From: Ahaetulla prasina
Lineage: Eukaryota; Chordata; Lepidosauria; Squamata; Colubridae
NCBI RefSeq assembly: GCF_028640845.1
Contig: NC_080548.1
Span: 6,628,314 to 6,692,313, forward strand
Direction of reading: 5' to 3'
Length of the DNA: 64,000 nt
Part shown: in pieces, positions 53,168 to 62,599 of the stretch
How positions within the stretch are numbered: position 1 is the stretch's first letter
Layout: each line of letters starts with the position of its first letter
Notes under the pieces: model-generated
Seen by the model: only the letters and a program-made list of their open reading frames with translations
Database searches by the model: none
Told to the model about the DNA's origin: nothing
Made by a program: the position numbers and the translations under genes

Positions 53168-54225
53168 AACAGAGTTGGAAGGGACCTTGGAGGTCTTCTA
53201 GTCCAACCCCCTGCCCAGACAGGAAACCCTACACCATTTCAGACAAATGGCTATCCAACATTTTCATAAAAATTTCCAGTGTTGGAGCATTCACAACTTC
53301 TGCAGGCAAGTTGTTCCACTTATTAATTGTTCTAACTGTCAGGAAATTTCTCCTTAGTTCTAAGTTGCTTCTCTCCTTGATTAGTTTCCACCCATTGCTT
53401 CTACCCTCAGGTGCTTTGGAGAATAGTTTGACTCCCTCTTCTTTGTGGCAACCCCTGAGATATTGGAATACTGCTATCATGTCTCCCCTAGTCCCTCTTT
53501 TCATTAAACTAGACATACCCAGTTCCTGCAACCGTTCTTCATGTTTTAGCCTCCAGTCCCCTAATCATCTTTGTTGCTCTTTTCTGCACTCTTTCTAGAG
53601 TCTCAATATCTTTTTTATATCGTGGCGACCAAAACTGAATGCAATATTCCAAGTGTGGCTCTACCAAGGCATTATAAAGTGGCACTAACACTTTACATGA
53701 TCTTGATTTTATCCCTCTGTTTATGTAGCCCAGAACTGTGTTGGCTTTTTTGGCAGCTGCTGTACACTGCTGGCTCATATCTAAATGGTTGTCCACTGGG
53801 ACTCCAAGATCCCTCTCACAGTTGAGCAAGGTACCACATATCCGGTACCTGTGCATTTTGTTTTTTTGGCCTAAATGTAAAACCTTACTTTTTTCGCTGT
53901 TGAATTTCATTTTGTTAGATAGCGCCCAATGTTCAAGTCTGTCAAGATCCTTCTGTAACTTGAGCCTATCTTCTGGAGTGTTGGCTATTCCTGCCAGCTT
54001 GGTGTCATCTGCAAATTTGATGAGTTCCCCATCCATCCCCTTGTCCAAGTCATTGATGAAGATGTTGAAGAGTACTGGGCCTAAAACAGAGCCTTGGGGT
54101 ACTCCACTGCACACTTCCCTCCATGTGGATGTAGTTCCATTGAGGACTACACGGACTTGGATTTTGACATCATCCAAGTCAGTGAGATGCTGCCAACTAC
54201 CTGGGGTTCTCCATCAATATGATCA
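53168..54225 (-). pseudogene. CR1 RT fragment (duplication copy 2), longest open CR1 frame
   Basis: A single open frame, 54177-53539, encodes VNGTTS-like [33 protein letters not shown] and the C-terminal LERVQKRATKMIRGLEAKT. A second short frame (53531-53229) gives [24 protein letters not shown] and NKWNNLPAEVV. It lacks the endonuclease and the N-terminal half of RT, so it cannot be active. Confidence 0.9.
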
Positions 54226-54645
54226 CTGACTAGAATTCTGCGAGCTAACAAATAATTAAAACAATCAAACATTTTCTATTATGAATAAAAGAAAAACAAT
54301 AGAAAATTACCATTAGTTCACTGAGGCAGCTATGGTATTGTCTGTATTAACTAGGGTCTGCCTCATTTGAAAGGCAGAGTAACAAAATTTAGCCATATTC
54401 AGGGAAATGAAATCATGTTGTGATAAAAGTAACTATTCATAAATCAGAATTTTCTGAGTATTTTCCTAAATGGGGAGTTATAAAAAGGGAATTTGTACAA
54501 TGTACAATATATAGGTAGTATCAACTTATGTCTCTTAAAAACCCTATGAAGTTATGATGGACTTCAAAAAAGCTACTTATGACTTGTGGTTGTAATTTGA
54601 GACTTGTTGCTAGTTTCCAGTAAGTTGTGTTTTGTTTTGTTTTTT

Positions 54646-55010
54646 GGCCTAAATGTAGAACCTTACTTTTTCACTCTTGAATTTCATTTTGTTAGATAGC
54701 GCCCAATGTTCAAGTTTGTCAAGATCTTTCTGTAATTTGAGCCTATCTTCTGGAGTGTTGGCTATTCCTGCCAGCTTGGTGTCATCTGCAAATTTGATGA
54801 GTTCCCCATCCATCCCCTTGTCCAAGTCATTGATGAAGATGTTGAAGAGTACTGGGCCTAAAACAGAGCCTTGGGGTACTCCACTGCACACTTCCCTCCA
54901 TGTGGATGTAGTTCCATTGAGGACTACACGGACTTGGATTTTGACATCATCCAAGTCAGTGAGATGCTGCCAACTACCTGGGGTTCTCCATCAATATGAT
55001 CACTGACTAG
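54646..55010 (-). mobile_element. CR1 fragment (duplication copy 3)
   Basis: Only the RT core ([17 protein letters not shown]) is left, since the unit starts in the middle of CR1. Its first 90 bp differ from copies 1 and 2 at several sites and partly match the CR1 copy at 58.2 kb. Confidence 0.9.
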
Positions 55011-55286
55011 AATTCTGCGAGCTAACAAATAATTAAAACAATCAAACATTTTCTATTATGAATAAAAGAAAAACAATAGAAAATTACCATTAGTTCACTG
55101 AGGCAGCTATGGTATTGTCTGTATTAACTAGGGTCTGCCTCATTTGAAAGGCAGAGTAACAAAATTTAGCCATATTCAGGGAAATGAAATCATGTTGTGA
55201 TAAAAGTAACTATTCATAAATCAGAATTTTCTGAGTATTTTCCTAAATGGGGAGTTATAAAAAGGGAATTTGTACAATGTACAATA

Positions 55287-55597
55287 TATAGGTAGTATCA
55301 ACTTATGTCTCTTAAAAACCCTATGAAGTTATGATGGACTTCAAAAAAGCTACTTATGACTTGTGGTTGTAATTTGAGACTTGTTGCTAGTTTCCAGTAA
55401 GTTGTGTTTTGTTTTGTTTTTTGCTTCAGAAGTATGGATTTGCTTAACAACCATGTGACTTGCTTAACAACCACAGTGACTCTCTTTATGACCATTGTAA
55501 AACAATTGTAAAATTGTGTCTGGTCATGTTCTGGCTTAACTTTCAACTACACCAACTTATGACTCCATTATGGTCATAAGTCAAGGACTACCTGTAA
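55287..55597. mobile_element. TACAGGTAGTCC-type repeat, complete copy
   Basis: It starts TAGGTAGTATCAACTTATG and ends CATAAGTCAAGGACTACCTGTA. The right boundary of the tandem duplication falls inside it, so copies 1 and 2 carry only its left 220 bp. Confidence 0.65.
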
Positions 55598-55599
55598 AA

Positions 55600-56835
55600 G
55601 GAAGTGAACTATGAATTTAATAGGTCCTTCTCCATCATTAGCTCATAAGAGTCTCTCTTGATTCATGATGACCACATGGACATATCCATGCAATTATCTT
55701 GGCTACAATATCCTGACTTGGATATTTTCTGAACTTTCTAGTCTATCTTACCATTCTTGAATTTTTGGTGAACTCCTCCAAGTCTTCTCCAGATATGATA
55801 CAGTTAACATTTTGAAGTAACCTGCTGGTCATTGACTATGATCTATTAATATATTTAAAAAATTTAAAATCTGTTGCATGTTCCACATAAATGAAAGTAA
55901 GATAGTGAGAGGCATACTACAAATCAAAAGATCAGGACACACAAACACACTCACCCTTTTTTCATAAGTGAATTGTGTCTAGTAGTATTTATTCTTCATG
56001 ATTTTCTTAGAATTTTGTGACACAATTCTCTGAACAGAATTGCATGCTCAACTGCTGGATTAAGGAGCAACAGTGTATAAAAAGCAATAAATAAAGTGTA
56101 AGACAGCAAAAATATGGATCTTAGGCAAGAAATTCATATACAGGCTTCTATCAGGAAAAAATAGCACACAAAATTGAAATGGTTTTTCCCTCTCCAAACT
56201 TTTTTTTTAAAAAAAAATCCTGCACTTGACACGTGCCCAAAATAATGCATTTCCATACTTCATATTGCCTCATGGTGGTCTCTGCAAAATTTTTCAAGCA
56301 GGGTCACCACCAATGCAACCTAAGGCCACTGTGAGAAAACGTCAATATCTAATTTCTGCAGCATATGAAACCTCATTGATCCATGCATTGGTTAGCATAG
56401 TGGGCGGGATAGAGTGAGCACCATTTTTCTGGCAAAGCTTGACAGAGTCAGGAAGATAAACAAGACTTAAATTAAACTGAGCAGCCACTGCTAAGTATGG
56501 GACAAAGGTGAAAAATAATTAAACCAGGTTTAGGACAGCTTGAAATTTACAAATATGGGTTAGATTTCTGTTCTTAAGAAATGCAAGCTATTCAATCAAG
56601 TACTATACTTATGTGCGTGCATACACAGAAAGACACAGGTGTGTTTTTCATAATGCAAGTTGTACTGTTGGCATCTGTGCACTTAATATACATATTCAGA
56701 CATTTTCCTACGCAGTGGCTTAATTGACACTCACACACATTAATCCATGTCATGCCTTTTATGGTTTTTTACTTATAACAGGAAGAGGCAGGACTGAAAA
56801 TGTCCTGGCCTGGACTCCATTCCTTCAGCAATTGT
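55600..56835. other. Unassigned, apparently single-copy sequence
   Basis: No gene or repeat was recognised. Confidence 0.4.
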
Positions 56836-57240
56836 GATGTGTGTGTGTGAGAGGGAGGGAGGGGGGGAGGGAGATAAACATTTTAATGAAAGGACAAGAC
56901 AGAATGTTCAGCCCCTTTATTTGTAAAATGAATGATTTTCAGGGACGCGAGATATTTCTTGAAACAAACACTGTAATGTAATAGAGGAGACGGGGGGAGG
57001 AGAGAGATTAACAGAGATTAACAAAATGGATGGATGGATGGATAGATAGATAGATAGATGGACAGATATTTTATTTGTTTGTTATTTAGTTATATGCCGC
57101 CCAACTCACTATCAAGCAATGATAATGACTGGCTGGTTGGAGAAGATAGATAGATAGATGATAGATATAAACAGAAAGGCAGATGAGACAGAGGGTGGGA
57201 GGGAGGAAGAGGGAAGAGAGAGAGAGAGAGAGGAATGATA
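56836..57240 (+). repeat. Cluster of microsatellites
   Basis: (GT)n then (GAGG)n at about 56836-56875, (GGAT)n(GATA)n at about 57025-57060, GATA units at about 57145-57165 and (GA)n at about 57212-57232. TATGCCGCCCAACTC near 57093 resembles a LINE tail terminus, but it is too short to assign. Confidence 0.85.
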
Positions 57241-57589
57241 GATTTCAATTTGAAAATTCACACAGACCAAATCCATTTTTCTAGATATGACAACGTGAAT
57301 CTGAAATGGATAGATTAGCTCATCTCTAGTTTGCAGTTTTATCTGTCACATGTTCAGCTGTCATTCAGTTGAATGACATTCAAAGATTCACCTGTTCAGA
57401 TGAATCTCAAAAGGGACATTTTCCCCGTATCCCACAAATGGGTGTGAGAATCAGCATAAATACCTTCCACATTAGTGTTCTTCACCTCTATTGTATTTCA
57501 ATGCTTTCCTTTTAAAAAAATCTGTAACAAAATCCCCTACTGATATATCATTAGCTACTTTTTCTAATACATGGAGATTTTAATAATAA

Positions 57590-58470
57590 TAACAACAGAG
57601 TTGGAAGGGACCTTGGAGGCCTTCTAGTCCAACCCCCTGCCCAGGCAGGAAACCCTACATCATCTCAGACAGATGGTTATCCTTGATCAGTTTCCACCCA
57701 TTGCTTCTTGTTCTACCCTCAGGTGCTTTGGAGAACAGCCCAACTCCCACTTCTCTGTGGCAGCCCCTGAGATATTGGAACACTGCTATCATGTCTCCCC
57801 TAGTCCTTCTTTTCATTAAACTAGACATACCCAGTTCCTGCAATCATTCTTCATATGTTTTAGCCTCCAGTCCCCTAATCATCTTTGTTGCTCTTCTCTG
57901 CACTCTTTCTAGAGTCTCAGCATCTTTTTTACATCATGGCGACCAAAACTGAATGCAGTATTCCAAGTGTGGCCTTACCAAGGCATTATAAAGTGGCACT
58001 AACACTTCACGTGATCTTGATTCTATCCCTCTGTTTATGCAGCCCAGAACTGTGTTGGCTTTTTTAGCAGCAGCTGCACACTGCTGGCTCATATCTAAAT
58101 GGTTGTCCACTAGGACACCAAGATCCCTCTCACAGGTACTACTATTGAGCAAGGTACCACATACCCGGTACCTGTGCATTTTGTTTTTTTGGCCTAAATG
58201 TAGAACCTTACTTTTTTCACTGTTGAATTTCATTTTGTTAGATAGCGCTCAATGTTCAAGTCTATCAAGATCCTTCTGTAACTTGAGCCTATCTTCTGGA
58301 GTGTTGGCTATTCCTGCCAGCTTGGTGTCATCTGCAAATTTGATGAGTTCCTCATCTATCCCCTCGTCCAAGTCATTGATGAAGATGTTGAAGAATACAG
58401 GGCCTAAAACAGAGCCTTGGGGTACTCCACTGCATACTTCCCTCCATGCATACTTCCCTGCCATTTTCCA
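57590..58470 (-). mobile_element. CR1 LINE, minus strand
   Basis: The 3' UTR (GAGTTGGAAGGGACCTTGGAGG) is at 57598. A deletion of about 120 bp relative to the 51-kb copy is near 57682. The coding part (58536-57655) has [83 protein letters not shown] stop at about 58247 and truncation at about 58470 break it. Confidence 0.9.
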
Positions 58471-59929
58471 GGCAGGTTGCTTAAATTTGGTTTTCAACAT
58501 CTGTTTCATCAATACCATTTTCTTAAAACCATGCATCCCCCCAGGATAGCCTTTTGAAACATTTTTCTATATATGCGTTGTTCTCATTTGAATTTCTCCA
58601 ATGAATTTTTATAGATTGCAAATATTTTTTCATTAATGGACATGGCCAGAATATATGTTTTCTACTCTGTGTTCCAAGTATATTCTCATTTTCAGAAGTC
58701 TTTTTCAAAAATATTATTTTATGCAATGGAGTCCATGTTGGCAGATTGCACCCAGTGGCTCCTGTAAAATTCTATATTTGAATTCCTAATCCCATGGAAG
58801 GCCAACATCAGAATCTGGCCTGTTACCGAAAGCAAGGGACCTTAGAAAACTAACCTGCCTTGGACCCACTATTTTACCCTGGTTTAATGACAAATCATTG
58901 CCTTGCAGCTCAAAAACTGCTGGAATTTCCCATCATGCCTTTTGCCTTCTGTCATTTAAATTTCCATTATGTCCTTCAACTAGCATCTTGGTATTTTGGG
59001 CATTTGTAAAAAGTGAACAAGCTCAGCAGCCAACTCTTGCTCCAAGAGGTCCCCTCAAAACTGATCACCCTGAATTTATTATTTGCTCAGAAAAGCGCCC
59101 AGAATAGCATTGTCTTCTCCTGTCAGGTTGGCCTATTAAAACGCAAATCTTACCTCTCTAGGTATGATTTAACCACCTTAAATTACTATAAAATCATACC
59201 TGGGTTTATGTATCCTAACAAAGTTCACAGAATAAGGAAGAGTATTTGAAATACCTTTCCTCCATTGTCTCTTCCTGCCTGAAGTGGCAATGCAGAAGAT
59301 CATTATTATTATAAGGAATTAGTGATATATTTTGACTTCTCCTTCATATTAAGAAAAGTCTAGACATTTAGACCGCATTGTGAGCTATCCTGCTTGTTTT
59401 TCTCTCTTGCTTACCAAACAAAGGAGAAGGGCGGTGGGGACTTCAAACACTGTAGCTTTAAAGCTGCAACAATCTCAGACTTTTGATTCCAATCCTAGAG
59501 TTATGTAAAAATCTCAGACTTTTGATTCCAATCCTAGAGTTATGTGCCAGCCAGTCAAGATCAAGATCTTGCAGTTTCATGACCATAGAAGCAAGAAGTC
59601 ATGGAGCCAGGTTTTGATAAAAGCCTTGAAGTTGTGTTGTTTGTTGGGAGCTTCTGTACAGAACCTAGCATTAGATACTATGGAAATTGGCTGCCCTGGG
59701 GGTATCTCTACTATTTTATTAAGGAACTTCTGACATCCTGTAAAAGATTTTGGTATTATCTTGCTTGGTATGTATGCTTTTTATGTTATGCTTTTAACTC
59801 TGCTTGAGCTAATAATAAAGCTTAAAATCCCTTTATTTGTGCTTATTGTCCCTGGATCCAAAAGAACCAATTTCTTGGGCATCTGATCATTGTTCTGACA
59901 CTTGGCAAAACACTGTCTAATTAGGCCTG
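58471..59929. other. Unassigned sequence with a 39-bp tandem repeat
   Basis: AATCTCAGACTTTTGATTCC..GAGTTATGT occurs at 59471 and again at 59510 (period 39 bp). No gene was recognised. Confidence 0.5.
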
Positions 59930-60110
59930 GCAGGAGGGGCATCTTCCAGATTCCATCTATTAAGGAGTGGCACCTGGTAGACAAAGGAAATGGGCCTTTT
60001 CTGTTTTGCTTGCCCTCTGGAAATTCATTCCCCCTGGGATTAGGGGGGAATTGATTCTTCTGGTCTTTCAGAAGGCCATTAGGACTTCTGACTGTTCTTC
60101 CATGGCAGTG
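59930..60110 (+). other. Possible very old L2/CR1 C-terminal relic
   Basis: The reading HLVDKGNGPFLFCLPSGNSFPLGLG resembles the L2 segment RGRAFSVGAPALWNELPPGL. The similarity is weak and unsupported by other features. Confidence 0.25.
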
Positions 60111-60221
60111 GGGACATTAGGTGAGTCTGTAAGCTACTGTTGTTAGCATTGATGGTCTTGGCCTCCATGGTCTATTCATTTTTATTTTTGCTGGCTACCG
60201 TTATATTATTAATGAATGGCC

Positions 60222-60296
60222 TAGTGACCTAGTGCTGAAGACACTGTTGCCTCCCATTTGGAAGGTTTGAGAGTTCAATTCTAGGTAGCAGCAGAT
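60222..60296 (+). mobile_element. tRNA-type SINE head
   Basis: GTGACCTAGTGCTGAAGACACTGTTGCCTCCC carries an A-box-like TAGTGCTGAAGAC, and GAGAGTTCAATTCTAGG is a B-box-like block. It ends at GCAGCAGATGTTTCT, directly against a truncated Bov-B. Confidence 0.6.
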
Positions 60297-61681
60297 GTTT
60301 CTGCATTCAGTTGGGTGTATCTTTTTCTTTCTCCCTTGCTTTTTGCTTCCCTTCTTTCCTCAACTATTTGCAAAGCTTCCTCAGACAGCCATTTTGCTTT
60401 CTTGCCGTTCTTTTTCTTTGGGATGGTTTTAGTTGCTACCTCTTGTACAATGTTGTGAACTTCCGTCCATAGTTTTTCAGGCACTCTGTCTATCAGATCA
60501 AATTCCTTAAATCTATTTGTCACCTCTACTGTATAATCATCAGGGATATGATTTAGTTTATACCTGAGTGGCCTGGTGCTTTTCCCTACTTTCTTCAATT
60601 TAAGCCTAAATTTTGCAAGGAGAAGCTCATGATCTGAGCCACAGTCAGCTCCTGGTCTTGTTTTTACTGACCGTATAGAGCTTCTCCATCTTTGGCTGCA
60701 GAGCACGTAGTCAAGTTGATTTCTGTGTTGACCGTCTGGTGATGTCCATGTATATAATCATCTCTTGGGTTGTTGAAAAAGAGTGTTTGCTATGACCATC
60801 GTATTATCTTTACAGAATTCTATCATCCTGTGCCCTGCTTCATTTTGTACTCCAAGGCCAAACTTGCCTGTTATTTCGGTTATCTTTCGGCTTCCTACTT
60901 TAGCATTCTAGTCCCCCACCATAAGGACATCATTTTTTGGTGTTAATTTTTTTATTTATTTTTATTTTATTTATTTGTCAAACACAACAGTATATATAAG
61001 TATAACCATGAAATAACCATATGAATTGGATACAATCAAAGGGAACATTTGAACAGGAACGGTAGGCATGCTGGTGCTCTTATACACACCCCTTAATTCT
61101 ATAAGGTGCTGTAGGGCTTCATAGAACCAGTCAATTTCATCCTCTTCAGCACCAGTGGTTTGGGCATAGACTTGGACTACTGTGATATTGAATGGTTTGC
61201 CTTGGATTCAAATTGAAATCATTCTGTTATTTTGGGGAATGTATCCCAGTATTGCTTTTCCTACTCTTTTATTGACTATGAAGGTTACTCCATTTCTTCT
61301 GAGGGATTCTTGCCTGCAGTAGTATACCTGAGGGTCATCTGAGTTAAAGTCACCCATTACTGTCCATTTTAGTTCATTGATTCCTAAGATGTCGATGTTC
61401 AGTCTTATCATCTCTTGTTTGACCATGTCCAGCTTGCCTTGATTCATGGATCTTACATTCCAGGTTCCTTTGGAGGATAGATCTTTACAGCATCGGACTT
61501 TCCTTTCACCACCAGTTACATCCATAGCTGAGCATCCTTTCGGCTTTGACCCAGTCGCTTCATTCTTTCTGGCGCTATTAGTACTAGCCCTCTGCTCTTC
61601 CCCAGTAGGATAATGAACACCTTCTGACCTGAGGGGTTCATCTTCCAGCATCATATCTTTTTGCCTTTTGGTACTGTGCAT
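60297..61681 (-). pseudogene. Bov-B endonuclease region, broken
   Basis: Frames: 61681-61208 (KDMMLEDEPLRSEGVH, TWNVRSMNQGKLDMVKQEM, GINELKWTVMGDFNSDD, VGKAILGY) and 60706-60281 (LCSQRWRSSIRSVKTRPGADCGSDHELL, LNHIPDDYTVEVTNRFKE). The part between, with the segment ending NAKVGS-like, is interrupted by the insertion and by stops. Confidence 0.88.
60949..61098 (-). mobile_element. Family-A LINE tail, 150 bp, inside Bov-B
   Basis: The minus strand GGGGTGTGTATAAGAGCACC..TTTGACAAATAAATAAAATAAAAATAAATA is the family-A 3' UTR. The flanks TTAATT on both sides are a target duplication; without the insert, GTGTTAATTCTATAAGG matches Bov-B. Confidence 0.85.
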
Positions 61682-62097
61682 GGAGTTTTCATGGCAAAGA
61701 TACTGGAGTGGGTTGCCATTTCCTTCTCCAGTAGATCATATTTTGTCAGAGCTCTCTGCTATGAACTGTCTGTCTTGGGTGGCCCTGCACGGCATAGCTC
61801 ATAGCCCCTTTGCCATGACAATGCAGTAATCCATGAAGGGGCTTGACAGTGTCATGTCCAATAAGTTCAACACCATGGAAACACAATTATTATCTTTAAC
61901 AACATAGAAACATGTTTACTATCATCCCTTACCAACATAGAATCATGCTTAGTATCTCTTGAAAACATAAATACAACACAGAAAAGCGAACATCCAGGAA
62001 ATCAAAATTCTATCCCAATTCAACAACCTCAACAACAATAGCAACAACAACCACTACAACAACAACTCCTACCACAACCAGCCAACTAACCAACAAA

Positions 62098-62562
62098 TGA
62101 CATTTCTTTACTCATCAAAGATGCCATTGAACGAGAACAAAAATGTCACAATGCCATTTTATTTGGTCTTGAGGACATCAATAAATCTAATGATATTACA
62201 AAAGTATGCAATATCATCAGCTATTGCCAGACACCATCATCTCCCCAGAAGAAATCATTGAGGTTTCCCGATGTGGTCCTGAGTTTAAATACAGTAATGG
62301 CTCACTGGCCCCACGTTTCTATAGAGTAATATGCAAAAATGAGACCAGCAAAAGGAAATTATTTCATACCATCAACTCAGTTGCAAGAAGCAACTCAAAC
62401 TATAACAAACTTTGCTCAAGGCCTACCTATCTACACTTCAAAGAATCCGCTCCTGTGAACTATGTGCTGAACTCAAAACATTCCAAAACCGGGGAGAAAT
62501 GGACTTATACATTGATTACCATGCCAACTGTATTAAAGCAAGAACAACAGTCTGCACCCCAA
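62098..62562 (+). pseudogene. Family-A LINE ORF1 remnant
   Basis: Readings in two frames: IEREQKCHNAILFGLEDINKSNDITKV and then PDTIISPEEIIEVSRCGPEF..LAPRFYRVICKNETSKRKLFHTI. The I..V.R.G....PRF.RV pattern resembles RNA-binding ORF1 proteins of LINEs. A Gln/Asn/Thr-rich low-complexity stretch (61990-62080) precedes it. Frameshifts and stops break it. Confidence 0.55.
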
Positions 62563-62599
62563 TAACCACCACCCCAACAACCAACACTAGGCATGAACG

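Larger units (their letters stand above)
50326..55509. repeat. Tandem duplication of a 2.2-kb segment, two full and one partial copy
   Basis: Copy 1 is 50326-52540 (period 2215 bp, measured from AAAATTGTGT to AAAATTGTGT). Copy 2 is 52541 to about 54645. Copy 3 is about 54646-55509 and lacks the first 1.35 kb. Flanking sequence outside the unit is unique. Each full unit contains a CCCCTCC run, an AT microsatellite, a minus-strand CR1 and part of a TACAGGTAGTCC-type element. Confidence 0.95.
60297..61842 (-). mobile_element. Bov-B 5' fragment, minus strand, with an insertion
   Basis: The minus strand from 61842 (GCCCCTTCATGGATTACTG, the same 5' end as at 40764) runs through the endonuclease to LNAE near 60300. 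The 3' half is missing. A family-A LINE tail is inserted at 60949-61098. Confidence 0.9.
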
